A stretch of 64,000 nucleotides of DNA from Primulina eburnea (taxonomy: Eukaryota; Streptophyta; Magnoliopsida; Lamiales; Gesneriaceae): NCBI RefSeq assembly GCF_022965805.1, contig NC_133104.1:39042682-39106681 (forward strand), read 5' to 3'. The first letter of the stretch is position 1; the number at the start of each line of letters is the position of its first letter. Positions 1-12,288 of this stretch are shown one piece after another. A model generated the notes under the pieces. It was not told the DNA's origin, ran no database searches, and saw only the letters and a program-made list of their open reading frames with translations. The position numbers and the translations under genes are program-made.

Positions 1-600
1 GATTCAAAATAGCGACATGGTTTTTGCTAATCGCTTATACACCTCATTTCATTTCATTTCAATTTTTCAGCTGTTTTCACATTTTCTCTTCAGTATGGAC
101 GATTTTATTTCCTCTTTCTCTCAAATTTTTTGAATTTTAATTACTATAAATTTTTTTTTTGTTTAAATTTGCAGATATGGCTTTGAGGACTCGAATGTCT
201 TCTTTGAAAAAGCAAGTACGTCTACTAGTCGTTAGCATGTCTCAAAGAGCACCGATGCATACACCCTTCCAGCCATAGGACAGTGTCTTCCGCCCACGCA
301 GCTCATCTCACAGCAATCGTTTCACAGCAGGAGGATCACATGCGGTCTTTTTTTCACCAAACATCACAGGAGCGTAGATCCCCCTATATATATATATATA
401 TATATAAATAAAGGTAGAAGCCAAAACAGGACACTTACAAGTTACAACATGTTTGGGCTCAGCAATTCAAGCTTGTAAATAACGTACTGGATTCCTCAAA
501 TGAGTAAATACTCATCTCAACTTATAATCTCAGGCAGGACAAAACGTAACCAAAACTGATCCAACTTTAACACATTAAATAAATTTCATACTGAGCTTCA
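1..600. other. Intergenic, AT-rich, no confident gene
   Basis: No gene is supported here. A TTTGCAG acceptor-like site at about 172-178 precedes a short open stretch beginning ATGGCTTTGAGGACTCGAATG and followed by CAAGTACGT. This could be the edge of an exon of a neighbouring gene on the plus strand, but the frame closes after about 32 codons and I do not recognise it. The rest lies downstream of the minus-strand gene that ends near 628. Confidence 0.3.
385..406. repeat. (TA)n microsatellite
   Basis: About eleven TA units downstream of the cysteine-rich gene. Confidence 0.9.
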
Positions 601-627
601 TTTAGAAAATGTCATACACAAGAGAGA

Positions 628-729
628 TCACTTCTGATAACCAGCAGGGGGATAGCCAGCCGGAGGAGGATAATTATGCTGCCCATATGCAGGAGGATAT
701 CCTACGGTGGGGGGATACGGCTGGTCCAG
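628..729 (-). pseudogene. Stranded C-terminal tail of the cysteine-rich gene
   Basis: Past the TGA at 730-732 the same frame stays open for 33 more sense codons to a second TGA at 628-630. It reads as a Pro/Tyr/Gly-rich tail with two GYPPA-type repeats (VGYPPAYGQ and AGYPPAGYQK). This is the tail composition I know from full-length plant homologues, so the segment was coding until recently or is reached by some non-standard route. A single C-to-T change (CGA to TGA) at 732 would explain the break. Confidence 0.7.
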
Positions 730-1011
730 TCATGACATTTGCTGAAAAGGTGGCACTGCCATTGGTTGTGGCCCGAATTTACCATCTCGTTTATCCATTT
801 CGATCTTGTGTTGTGTCTAAGATATCCAGATACAAATAAAACAGCATTCACAATAGAGATAATTGAGCAGATGTATAATATTACCAATACAGCAAGTAGA
901 GTTCTTGCTTACTTGCATACAAGCGCAAACCCTGCAAAACAAGTTGAATAGCAAATTTAAAAAACTATGATTTTCTTGATCCTCAAAAACCTTAAACACA
1001 AAAGCTCATAT

Positions 1012-1063
<52 letters not shown>

Positions 1064-4000
1064 CATGAGGAAAAATAAAGTTTATTACGTGCAGTAGACC
1101 ACATCAGCCAAGCAAGACAGCAGCTGAGCAGCCTCCTGAATTTCTCCACTTCCAATTATCATAGCAATGATAGAAAATATGCAAGCAACTTGTTGGAGGC
1201 AGAACATGAAACCCTAGAAATAAAAATTCTACAGCTGATAAAATTGGATGTGGACAACACAGACTGTGCTAATACATTCGGTGTCAATTTGTGTGTATAA
1301 AATCAGGAGTAGGATTGCTTGTGATTGAACCACCGAGAAGAGGTATTACGATGATGCAATTATCACATTGTGTTGTCTGTATGTTGAATTCATCTTGCAG
1401 CAAAAACCTGGTGGAAGCTACTGAATTTCCAAAGCATAAGAAAACCTGGAACGGCATTTCATTTTTTTCGCCAAGGTTTAATAATCAGCAACAGGGTAAT
1501 TATCAGTAGCACAAAAGGCATATAGAATAATCAGACAAACATTTTCCATGAAATTAGATTATACATCATCATATTTTCATTTCATCTGAGTCTCTGACAA
1601 GAAGTAATCCCAGTTACAATGTACAAACTATACAAAGTTGTAAGAATGTTGGAACAAAAGGGAATTGAATAGTAAAAAACTAGACATATATTTCAAAATG
1701 AATATATATAACCACTAACATGAGAAGTGGGATATTTCTTAGAGGCAACAATGGCAAGCAGGTATATTGAAAAGGCAAAGAATGTGGCAACTATAAATAC
1801 TGAAAAAATCATCAAAAAGCCAGGATAAAGAGTTAAAGAAAGATGACTACAAAAGAGACTATTAAAACTCATTCTGAGAAAGAATAAAGTCCAGGATGGA
1901 ATCCAAATTATCATATCTGATATTTTGAGCATCTAGCATGGAGGGAATTTAGTCCATTAATATGCGGGTAACTGTATATTTCAAACGATTGGAAAGCTCC
2001 AAACAATGGCGAATATTGAAAAAAAATTGTCACAATCGCAAGGAAAAAGATTGAATTAGAAACTAGGAACATTTATTCCTCCTTCAAGGAAAAGGGATTA
2101 CCAACTGAAAAGCATTGTGAGAAGTTAAAAAGTAAGAAACTCGACCAAAAAATCATGAACATCAACGTCAATTTTACCTCAGTGGCAAGGCAAAATTCAG
2201 GGCAACGACTCTCGGCACAACGACCACTGCAAGGCATATAGCCTGCACAGCACACATACCTGTGACAAACACCAACAAACTAATTCAATTCCCAGAAAGT
2301 AGGTCTCGCTACAGGCTAGAAGAGAAGATAAGACTTTAATCACCTGGACATGTCATTGTAAAGTGCTCTTTTCCGAAGCATATACGACACACAGGGTCCA
2401 CTGCAATTTGATAGCTCATATATATCGCAATTGTACGTAAAACTTTCAGCAAACTGATTATTAAAAATTGCAACAGGCTTTGCACAAATAAGGCAACAAA
2501 GCCTTGTTTCCACCACATTGATCAGCAATACAGGCATAGTTCTAAATATTTTCTTCATTGAATTCTTACATATATTCCAATAATTGTCAAAGAAAAAGAA
2601 CCCACAACAATAAAATTATTCATGCCGACGAGCTTAAAGAAGTACTTCCGCAGCAAAACTATTTATCATGTCCATATTGAATTTGAATACATCTGAATAC
2701 TTCGTATCCAACTCCTATATTCAAAAACTAAGGAGCAAATCTGTGTCCACTGAAACAAAGACAACAGATAGCGTCTAGACTTGTTAGTGATGATCACTCA
2801 AGTGATCTGATCATAACCAACAGATTTCCCCTTAGTTTTCATTTATTGCAAGCAAATAGATACTTTGTCCTTAATTCAAGGCCTTCCAAGTCCACCTTTT
2901 CATATTTAGATGCTAAAAAATTATGTGACAGATTAAGTTGCTTGAAACCATCAAGGGACTCATAGAAAATCTCCAGCAAGGCTACTTAGGACTTCATTCT
3001 AAATTGTATAACAATACTTTACTAACATAATTTCTTTAAGACTGGATCAACCTATTTCAAAGTAAATACACAGCAAATCTCCAACACATTTTTAAACATC
3101 ACATGATTAGGCTTAATATAGTAAAAAAAAAAATTCGAGGTTTATAATCGATCTAATGTTCAACTACAAGATATCACTTTGCTATCTAGAATTTAGCTTT
3201 AAGTGCATTGGTTTCAATTAGCGACGGTGGTATACATCTTCAAGATGGAGACAAAATCTGTTAAAATGTTTCAAAAGTTCAATGTTGTACTTATCAATCA
3301 AATCGAAATGTTTTCCATCCAATATACATGAAACTGAATTAAATAATAGTTGGAGCCGATAGCATTGAGGTGAAGTCCAGATATTATGATAGAACCTTAC
3401 ACTAAGCAAGACTCAAAGGTTGACCATGGGAGAGCTACTAGATATTTGAGCAAATCTAATGATTTTAGAAAAAATTCACGAGTTCTAACTGTTATCCAAA
3501 ATATGTGGAATGGTACAGAGCAGAAAGTAATCCATATGACTGTAACTGTTGGTCATCAGAAAGGCCAAAGGCCAGCCCAGCCAGAGCACCAACAGTCACG
3601 CAGCTGGAAGGTCATTCATAACTGAAATTAGCAAAAGCCAGGTGAACCTTGGGCTTTTCCACTGCAAATCGGGCCCATGATTTGCACACCCCCTGCGCCG
3701 GTTGACGTGAGAGAGAACCTCTTGACCAATCCTACTTACACCTCTACAAAGTGTAGTTCAATATAAGCTCACCATTGCCTTGTTCTTTTTCCTATGTAGG
3801 ACACTTCCCACTTACCATCCACAAGCTAGTCCAATTTCTTATTCAAATAGACCAAGCCCAATACTACAAAAGTCCAACAATAGTCCAACACTAACTGACC
3901 TATCCGCTCTTAGATTTGAATCAAAACTTGCAAGCAAATGCTTAATGCGCGAATTAAAAACTTAAAATGACACCACAGTAACTAAATTCAAACTTCTATC

Positions 4001-4292
4001 ACCATCTTCCAAACAGCAATACATAAAATGCATAAAACCTAAAGAGCTCGTACTTACCACCAAAACGACATGCAACAATCTGCGAAATATGGAAACAAAG
4101 AAAAAGAACAATTAATTAAATACAAAAGAAAGCTGAACTAACTGTAATCTTTTATACATAAAACTGATATACATACGTATACATATACTTACAAGGAGGA
4201 TCATTTTGCATGGTGCGCATAAGATCGGTGTGCCAGAGGTTCCTATAGTTCTGGCGGAGCTGCATCTTGTCCACGTGAGCCTGCGACGCCAT
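730..4292 (-). CDS. Cysteine-rich plant membrane-type protein, 8 exons
   Basis: I assembled eight coding exons by splice sites and family knowledge: 4193-4292, 4058-4079, 2344-2400, 2178-2259, 1350-1445, 1089-1213, 913-931 and 730-816. All introns are GT-AG and the total is 588 nt, or 195 residues plus stop. The protein starts MASQAHVDKMQLRQNYRN. It has a PYCC...WCGPC motif, then RKRALYNDMSRY, CCAGYMPCSGRC, a 'TRFLLQDEFNIQTTQCDNCI' segment, a hydrophobic stretch (FMFCLQQVACIFSIIAMIIG) that is a probable membrane span, and CTVCACMQTQHK. This matches a conserved, single-domain plant family of unknown function. The many Cys pairs suggest metal binding or lipidation, which is inference. The predicted product stops at TGA 730-732, about 34 codons short of the expected tail. 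The start is the only ATG in frame after an upstream stop-rich stretch and matches family N-termini. Confidence 0.85.
913..931 (-). other. 19-nt coding microexon
   Basis: Flanked by CAG acceptor and GT donor. It encodes VCACMQ, completes a Thr codon split with the exon ending at 1089, and restores the YCTVCACMQTQHK motif. Confidence 0.85.
1021..1062. repeat. (TA)21 microsatellite in an intron
   Basis: An uninterrupted TA tract in the intron between the exons at 1089-1213 and 913-931. Its length is likely polymorphic. Confidence 0.95.
4058..4079 (-). other. 22-nt coding microexon
   Basis: Flanked by TTTCGCAG and GTAAGTACG. It encodes the CCMSFW part of the PYCC-to-WCGPC motif and is the only piece found that joins exon 1 (phase 1) to the exon at 2344-2400 in frame. 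The following intron is about 1.66 kb. Confidence 0.85.
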
Positions 4293-4767
4293 TTCTCACC
4301 TCTTCTTCTCCGGAAATTTTGAAGAAAAAGAAAAATCGGAAACTAATTGGATACAAAACTTGCAAGATTTGGAATTTCAATGGAAGAAGACGAAGATATT
4401 AAAAGTGCGTGGCGTCGATGATTGAAAAGCGAAGAAACCATTCAGAGAACCAAGTCAACGAAAGATAGACTGGCACCAGATAACAGTAGAACAGGACAAG
4501 GACCGGTTGTAACCCGAACCCAAATCAAAACTGTCCGTGGTCAACGAATGGTTAAATGGTTAAATAGAGATTGTATCATATGCCCACCCGAAATTCCTAT
4601 CTCCGTTTCGGGTTTTCCCCGCCCCGAAACAACAAATGAAGATTTGGTTTGGGCAACTAAACATATTCGGGCTTTGTAATATGATCGTTCCTTCGGCTTA
4701 TTTTATGACGTTGGCCCGTTAATATGATACGATGTTGTAAAACCAAATTGAAAAATGGATTGCTAAC
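4293..4767. other. Upstream region of the cysteine-rich gene
   Basis: Presumed 5'-UTR and promoter of the minus-strand gene starting at 4292. I see no clear TATA box. A short open frame on the plus strand (4422-4679) has no recognisable product. Confidence 0.4.
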
Positions 4768-6138
4768 TGTGACGGGCCGGACCACGGCGCAAAAAGAGTG
4801 AAATTCAATTGCCTGAGCAATTTTCCGTCGGAATGAACCAATTTAAGTTTATATTCAATTATTTTTAAAGTGATTACTAAAAACGCAATCCACCATTTTC
4901 ACTTGTGAGAATCTGAATTTCTAGCAGTAGCTAGCATTTTGTAGCAGCTAACATTATTCAGCAGCAATGTAAAATTTCAGCAGAAGCTAACAATACAAAA
5001 TTTCAGCAGAAGCTAATAATTCCAGCAGTAACTAAGATTTCAGAAGCTGGTATTTTCTAGCAGATAGAATCCAGCAACATAAAGTTTCAGTAGCGCGAGA
5101 TTCCAACAGACATCTACTGATTCTGCTTATGACCTGTAATTGAAAGTATTTAACATGAAATAAAGGCCTGTTAATGACACATCACAACAGATTATGGCCA
5201 TTCATTGGGAGGTTAACAGTCATAATTTTGTTTATAAATAGCATCCTTAAATCTCTGAGATGGTGTTACACAAATCTTGAGTTATCACTTGAAATTCGAG
5301 CTAAAAGAGTGCATTTTTCGAGCAGTAAAATCCAGTAGCGAGACAAGCAAATTCCAGACTTAAACAACCGAAAACTTCTAGAAAATTACGGTAAGTGGAC
5401 ATATGTATAAATATCTTGAAATCAGATTGATAATTCATGTTTTGAAACAGAGTATATGTATTTTGGATTTCTGATATCTGATTTTTTAAGCACTGAAACA
5501 TAGTGAACTAATGACAGGAATATATATTCTGACACATTACTGATTCTTGATTACTGATTACTAGTCTCACCCTTTAGAGAAGAAAACATATAGGGGACTG
5601 ATATCAATTTAGCCATGAAATTCAGGAACGTGCTCAGTGCTTGCTTGCTAAATTTTAAGTTCTTATTCATGTTTTGAATATTGATTTTTGAATACTGATT
5701 CTTGTTCTGAAAATAAGAGTTTCTGTATATTATTTGTATTACTGTTTCTGTTGAAAATGATTTTGAAAACTGGGAGTTATTCCCGCCCCCGCTTACTGAG
5801 TGATAACCATATCACTCACCCACCAAACTCATATCAGATAAGAACGATGAAGAATTGTTAGAAGAAGAAAAGTAGAATTAGTTTTGAGATTGGTGAAGAA
5901 GACTGTTGTTTTTCAATTCAAAGTAATGTTTCTGATGTATCTGTTAAAGCAGTGTTATGTCTGGTTTTACTATTTCCACTGTAAAACATTAGTATTTGAG
6001 TTTGTATCAGACAATAAATTATTTAGTATTATGAATAAAAAGATTGGTTTCTGAATTTTGTGATTATGATGCTATTGTTTTCAAATGTAAATTTAGAGCA
6101 ATGTCGGTGTCGACCAATCCCATCCCTGAGACGTGACA
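4768..6138 (-). repeat. Probable solo LTR of a Ty3/gypsy element
   Basis: The block runs from TGTGACGGGCCGG to GAGACGTGACA. Read on the minus strand it opens TGTCACGTCTCAGGG and closes CCGTCACA, a common LTR pattern. No coding sequence and no second LTR are present. The first 350 bp repeat a loose CAGCAGAAGCTAA motif. I could not find a matching target-site duplication, so the edges are provisional. Confidence 0.4.
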
Positions 6139-6199
6139 TCACTTCTCCTTTTTGTTTGACATATAATGTGAGGAAAGTAAAAAAGGGTGATAATCTAAT

Positions 6200-6640
6200 T
6201 TAATTTTTTAAAGCCCTAATTTTCTTACAAAGATCAATCGTGCAATTTGATTATTCAACCTATTGTTGAAGCTCAAATTAGTTACAAAAGCCTACACCCA
6301 TTACATGCTCCTAAAAAATCTATAAATAAGAGAGAACTCTCATTGTTCAAGGTGCATTCTTATAGTTTTATGCCTAAACTCTTTAGCTTTCAGAAAACAT
6401 CTTTAAAATATTTTTTGATTTGAGCGTCGGAAGTGTTTACGTCGGCCGGGTAAACCTCGACGCCTCTGACATTTGTTTGTGATATAGGTGATAACTCACA
6501 AAATTATTTCTCTATCGGCTACTTGGATCTGTTTACGAGCTAACTGGAGCATCGATCTACGATTATTTGGATCTGTTTACGAGCTTGCGAAATAGTCCGG
6601 ATAATTACATTTTTGGGTTACATAAAAAACCCCACAAGAA
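6200..6640 (+). repeat. LTR fragment with TATA box (Tat/Athila-like)
   Basis: It contains TATAAATAAG at 6321-6330. About 100 bp downstream is TTTGAGCGTCGGAAGTG followed by a GTCGGCCGGGTAAAC block. This resembles, on the opposite strand, the GCGTCGGAGTGGTCACG block inside the Tat LTRs at 26404 and 38837 and the LTR at the right window edge. A direct repeat, TTGGATCTGTTTACGAGCT, occurs near 6533 and 6569. Confidence 0.5.
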
Positions 6641-6989
6641 AATACAGAAACAATTGCATGTGACTAAAAGATAATGTTTGAGCTAACAAATATGAGGAGA
6701 AAAAAGGTTGAATACGAAAATATTCACATCATTTGCAAGTATTTATAGCTATCATGCACATTCTTGTACGTAGTTCTTATGACAATTATATGATATTTTA
6801 TGTTTGAGAACAATAATTAATGATGATGATTAGAACTTAATAAATTAAATCGTATATAATCTTATGGAACCATTTTAAATATACGTGCTATCAAAAAGGT
6901 TAAAGCACAACTCCCGTTATTTCTTTTTGTTAACCATCCCAAAGGAAAATGCAATATATTTACACCGAGTGTTGTTCTTTATATGATCA

Positions 6990-7090
6990 AGAAGACCAAT
7001 GTATTTATAAGAGATAATATAATGATGAACATGTTTTATCGCTCAGTTGCTACTTATGGCAAGATGACTGCTCATGCCCTGCTCTCTGGA
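6990..7090. repeat. Fragment similar to the right-edge LTR
   Basis: The order of blocks TATTTATA - ATGATGA(A/T) - TTATGGCAAGATGA(C/T)TG is shared with 63911-64000 in the same orientation. No coding sequence is seen around it. Confidence 0.4.
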
Positions 7091-7902
7091 AATGTCATGT
7101 TTGATAACACATGCTGTCTCTGATCATGTCACATCATTCTTATGTGTGTTGAATAACATGCCAATGATGTTGAAGCATAATAACAATTGAGAGCTGAAAA
7201 CAAGGTCATCGTTACTTTTTCTTCTGTAAATACCCTAGATTTACTTGATCATATGAAGAGAATATATTTTTCCACGAGCACTCAACATGAATATATTGCA
7301 TTTTCTTTTGCAAGAAATACTTGACTGACTTGTGCGGCAGAATGACTATGTCGGAAAATCTCTAGACGCCTCACCAATGTTCATTGTTATCTGAGTGTGT
7401 AGATTGTTCAGTCTGAAAACTACCAACCCATTCTCTCATGTTCCAGATCTCTCATGTTCCCGAGAAGATTTCACCCGACTCGAAAAAATCGCTCGCTTAG
7501 CTCACCCGATATACCCGACCACCATCACTTCTCGATATAAATACAATGATTTTCTCTTGTTCCAACTTCCAAAGCTCTCTATTTTCTTTTCAATTTTTAA
7601 AAAATATAACTACAAAATTACAAATAATGGTAATATATATATTTTTCTTATACTTCAGAATTTATCTTCCGATTTGGAACTCCCCCTTATGCATCAGAAT
7701 CGATTCCACGATATCAACTCCATAAAGTTAGATTTTTAATCTTTAAAATGTAACGCTTAGATTTATCACAATATTGTAGTTCACCCATTTTCATTAAATT
7801 TCTTTGGCTAATGAATTCCATGGTTTGGCACGAACTTTATACCGGAAATTGGGCGCACCACATTACTTTTTCAAACACCCCGATGACTTAGAAATATATT
7901 TT

Positions 7903-8065
7903 TTTGAGACGGTCTCACGGATCTTTATTTACGAGACGGATAATTCATGTCTATATTTATAATAAAAAGTAATATTTTTGATATAAAATATAATATTTTT
8001 ATGTGTGATACAAATATAAGATACATCTAATACAATTGATCAATGAGACTGTTTCGTAAAAACTT
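7903..8065 (+). repeat. 180-bp GAGACGGTCTCAC family, copy A (diverged)
   Basis: It begins TTTTGAGACGGTCTCACGG and has the AATAAAAAGTAATATTTTT core. The other end has decayed to GAGACTGTTTCGTAAAAAC. Confidence 0.75.
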
Positions 8066-9310
8066 TTTAATGATTTCGATACAAAATCTATGTAATATTT
8101 TGTCAATTACTGTACCAATAAACCAATGACATGATGAATTCAACCAAATTAGACAGCTGGATTCATAATATTTTCTATATTATATCTCGATCGAATATCA
8201 AGAAACAAAGTGACCTTCTTTTGAGGTGGTAAGGTGGGTCCAAATAAGATTTTGAAAACCATCCAATTATAAAGCAGGCACCTCAACCTTATGCCAGAAA
8301 ATCTTTGTATGGGCCAATCGTGAGATAGTTTCTCTAATATTTACGTAAAGAGAAAGAGACCCACCAATGATCACAGAGAATAAAGCCCATTATTTCGTTC
8401 GAGAAATTAAACTAGTTAAAAAAAATAAGGGAAACCCACATTAAATCCTAGCTAGTGGATGGGTGGGTGTGTAGTGTTACCCTTGTGAAATGTCCCCATC
8501 ACCTCATCTCTACAAATCTGTCAACATCCATCACTTCTCGACAACAAATTACAGCTTGGCTTCTGCATATTTGCACATGAATATGTGCTTATTAAACTAA
8601 TAAAACACATCTGAAGGATCATTCGTAGATTTTTTTGGAAATAATTATTATTTGCAGATTTCAAGTGTTCCTTTGAATCGACTCCAAATTTCTCATAATC
8701 TACAATAATCTTCTCAATTAATTACATCCCTTTTTAGGCTTTTTTTAAAGAAACTATCAAGTTGATGAAGCATCGAGTATCTTGTTGTTTACCATGCAAA
8801 GCCTCGCATCCTAAACTAACTAACATTATTCAATTCAACTCAGACGTAATACCTCGAAGTCGGGATAACTGAATTGCCACCCCTTGAATAGTTTGTAGGG
8901 CAAAATTTTGGAATAGTTTGTAGGGCGTCATAATTTTTTTCGAAGCAATATTTCTAGAATGAGTTGACCATGTCGATTGAATCTTCTGGACCTGTGGTAT
9001 GTTCCATGTTCCTATCGGTCCATTGATATAGAATAGGCTAGACATGAATCAGAAATTGAGGATAATAACATTGATAGGCCAAATGCGCCATAATAAAAGG
9101 TTAAGGTTTGGATATTAGAGAATGAGTTGACGCACAAAGGCATGCACACAAACCTGTTCACTCAATTAGTAGTCAATAATTAGAGATACACTAAAGTTAG
9201 GGTTGGTCCACAAGTATATCTACTACATACATATATATATATATATATATAATATATATATATTACAGGAGTTTGAGGCAATAATCTGGCTTCATGTATT
9301 CCATCTCAGA
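8066..9310. other. Intergenic between the two host genes
   Basis: AT-rich sequence without a supported gene. A near-perfect direct repeat, GGAATAGTTTGTAGGGC (also TTGAATAGTTTGTAGGGC), occurs at about 8884-8930. The region lies downstream of the SAP30-like gene. Confidence 0.5.
9231..9263. repeat. (TA)n microsatellite
   Basis: Imperfect TA tract 48 bp downstream of the SAP30-like stop codon, possibly within its 3'-UTR. Confidence 0.85.
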
Positions 9311-11472
9311 TCAATGCACGCCAACTGATTGTAGTTTCTTGGCTGCACGGATAAATTCCACAATCACTTGTACCTCGTCCACTTGCTGTTGGGATTATAA
9401 ATGGCAATGCGTTAGAGTTCACAACTTTATAGTATTCAAAAAACTTTTGGTACGTGATTGTACTTGCACCAAGACCCAGATATTTAGATGTAAAAAATGT
9501 ATCTTTGTGAAAACTTACAGTTAATTTTGATTTTTTTTTATTTGGTGATAGCACTGATTCATCTAATAGGGGGTTAGAATGTGCGTGTGCGGGCAAGTGT
9601 GGAGATTGAATGCAGATGAGGGGACCTGTGAAGAAAAATGCTGCTGGACGGAGTTAACCAGTTGTTCCTTTGTAGGGTTAGGACTAACATTTGCCTGCAA
9701 ACACAGATTGGGAAACTTGAAAACTAAGCAAACTTCAGGGATGAACGATATGAAAATGGAGATAAGAAGACACCCACAAGATGGAAGCTTCGCCAGTATC
9801 TCCACAATGATCCAGTTCCCAGCTTTGCCAAATTAACTCTCTAGTCAACCCAAAAGGAAAAAAAGTAGGCATCAGCCTTGACAATTAAAGGTAAAAGTGC
9901 TCTTTACCATTAAATCAAATGATGGTTACATCCGTCATACTGTTATTCACGTTATCTTATCCCATCGTAAGTAACCTGTTGGTCTTTAGTGTATATAGAA
10001 CAGAAAGGATCTCATGATATGAACATGCATATTAATGAACGTAAAGGAACACTGTTACGAAAAATCAGACTAATATATTGGGAACAACCGGAATTTAAAA
10101 AAAAACCACATATAGTACTCTCTCTGCAGTATTTAACCAAGAACCTGACATCGAAGGCATGAATGGCATCATCTCACTAAAATAATTGAAGTATCAACGA
10201 TGCATTTTCAGACACGTCACGTTATTAATCTTCACAAGGAAAAGAATACAGTTCAGTTCCACCGTCACCTTTGACAACAAGAACTTAGTCGCAGAATTTT
10301 AATTGCAAGATACAATGCACTTGAATTTTTAAATATTTTGTCAAATTTCAATTAACAGAAAAGAAAAACTTCCGCACCGTTTATAAAGTTTCTAAACTGA
10401 AGAAATTTAATTTTTCGACAAAGCATTAAAACAAACAATATTGATACAATCAGACGTATTAATCATAAATACTTTAAAGGACATGTACTTTGCTTGTGCT
10501 TACCAATTGAGTTGCATCACATTTGTATTGAACTTCTCTGCAACTGCTACGACTCATTGATTTTGTGCATGCAGATGGAGACCATGGCCGGTTATACCGA
10601 ACTCTGGGCTTGCTTATCTTTCCGAAATGAAAACCAGAAGCTGTTCAAAGGATTGCAGGATATTGAAAAAGGATGGAAGAAATATTTTGTTCAGGAAATT
10701 ATTCTACGAGGCAAGTGGTAAACATACCGAAACGATGATGGTCCTTTTCACCAATATCAGAGCAGCTGCTAGAATCATCAAAATCATAATCATCATCATC
10801 CTCATTCCCAGTAGGAGGTTCTAACACACTCAAAGCATTCCTTTGGAGCTTGACCTCGACCCCATTCTTCAAAACCTGGTTCATCATGTCAATAACAACT
10901 TTAGTAAACGGATCAAAGGAAGAGGACAGATTAAGCAGAGAAGAAACTTAACAATGAAAAAAGAAAAGAATATTTTCAAAGAACAAAGCTAGACAGAAGT
11001 AGTTATTGTTTTCTTTCAGTGGCGCTTAAAAGCGGATTGAATAAAAGGAAACCAACATCTTTCAATTAAACATTCCCAGTTGCGCACAGCATTTCGCACG
11101 TCTAATCTATTAGCAATTGAATGGGCTATTTGCCATTTTTAGAGACATAATACAAGTGAACTATTTTTTTATTTCTAAAGAACGCTAGTTCCCTTCTCAT
11201 TCCAGAGGAAAAACGAAAGAAATTGTTGTTAATAATTACGATAATATCATTTGTAAGATGGTGAAATATACCAGCCAATGCCAACCACCAAGACCAACAG
11301 CCTTCTTGACAACGCCTTGCAAACCTACCAACACACTCTTCGTTCTGTTATTGCCTGTCACGATAACCTTAGTATGCCTTGGTAGAACTGACAGCTCTTC
11401 ATCTCCACTTTCCTCGCGGAAAGGCGACAAAACCCGCGAAGGGCATAAACCCGTGTCCAGCAACTCACTCAT
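9311..11472 (-). CDS. SAP30-like Sin3/HDAC complex subunit, 6 exons
   Basis: Six coding exons join in frame: 11272-11472, 10728-10875, 10504-10640, 9778-9840, 9626-9694 and 9311-9385. They total 693 nt, or 230 aa, with GT-AG borders throughout. The N-terminal half has MSELLDTGLCPSRVLSPFRE, then SVLPRHTKVIVTGNNRTKS and a KAVGLGGWHWLVLKNGVEVK block. A short acidic stretch (EDDDDYDFDD) and a basic Ser/Arg-rich linker follow. The C-terminal ~75 residues (VNLAKLGTGSLWRYWR, then SPNPTKEQLVNSVQQHF, then VDEVQVIVEFIRAAKK) match the Sin3-binding domain of SAP30. In plants such proteins (Arabidopsis AFR1/AFR2 type) work in Sin3-histone deacetylase repression complexes in the nucleus. Nothing is broken. 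The ATG at 11470-11472 is chosen because it gives the conserved MSELLDTG start. Function is inferred from family. Confidence 0.88.
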
Positions 11473-11835
11473 GATCACGCGTGATTAATTAGTAGCAAAC
11501 GTGAATAAACAAAAAGCTTTATCTTGATTATCAGTTACAGCTACGGCTATGTATATCATGTAAGCCTTCTCTATTCATAATCTCAAACAAGATATTGCGA
11601 GGAAATTAACCAAGTCGAAGTCAATTAAGCCCACGCCTAAGCAAATCATATGATTTCCACCACACCACATTCGAATCCCCAGTATTTGGAGTGGAGTTTC
11701 ACCGATCTACCAAACTTGATTTTCTTGATTCAATTGATCTTCATTCCACATCAAAGGCAGAGAGATGTTCGTGAACTCGGGTAACGAATAAAAAACTTTA
11801 ACCGCGTGTAGATATTCAAGCTCTACAACGAATCC
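11473..11835 (-). other. 5'-UTR of the SAP30-like gene (proposed)
   Basis: A CTTTTCAG acceptor at 11836-11843 would open the exon that contains the start codon at 11472. This is inferred from splice-site fit only. Confidence 0.4.
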
Positions 11836-12178
11836 CTGAAAAGGAAAATATTAAAAGCAGGATATAACTTATAAGGGCTTGAAAAGTCTCGAAATGAAAT
11901 GCCACCAAATTAGGAAGCCGCACACAAAAAATCCCGAGTTGGGATCCTGCAAATTGCATGAGTCATAATACTAAACGGATAATAGAATTTTTTTGAAGTT
12001 TAGACATGTATAGTTGGTGGGAATTTAAATGTGATGCATTGAATTCATCTACTATTATTCACGGGTTCAGTGCAATCATAATAAATGAACCAACTCATCA
12101 TTCAAAACTACACACAGTCGCACACAACCTCCCCCCACCCCAACCCCACTTCTTTTTTCTCACTCAATCAAACCAAAA

Positions 12179-12179
<1 letters not shown>

Positions 12180-12216
<37 letters not shown>
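12180..12216. repeat. (TAA)n microsatellite
   Basis: About twelve TAA units. Confidence 0.95.
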
Positions 12217-12217
<1 letters not shown>

Positions 12218-12288
12218 CAAAGAAGCAAACAAGCCATTGCAGACTCAGATCAATAGCTACCAATATATCCATTATTATTAAAACCTGA

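Noticed and set aside
2340..2558. Single-exon reading through 2400 into the intron
   Set aside because: The 22-nt microexon at 4058-4079 gives the conserved motif and correct phase; the stretch 2401-2558 is intron.
7395..7739. 114-codon plus-strand frame
   Set aside because: AT-rich, compositionally like its surroundings, no motif or splice context.
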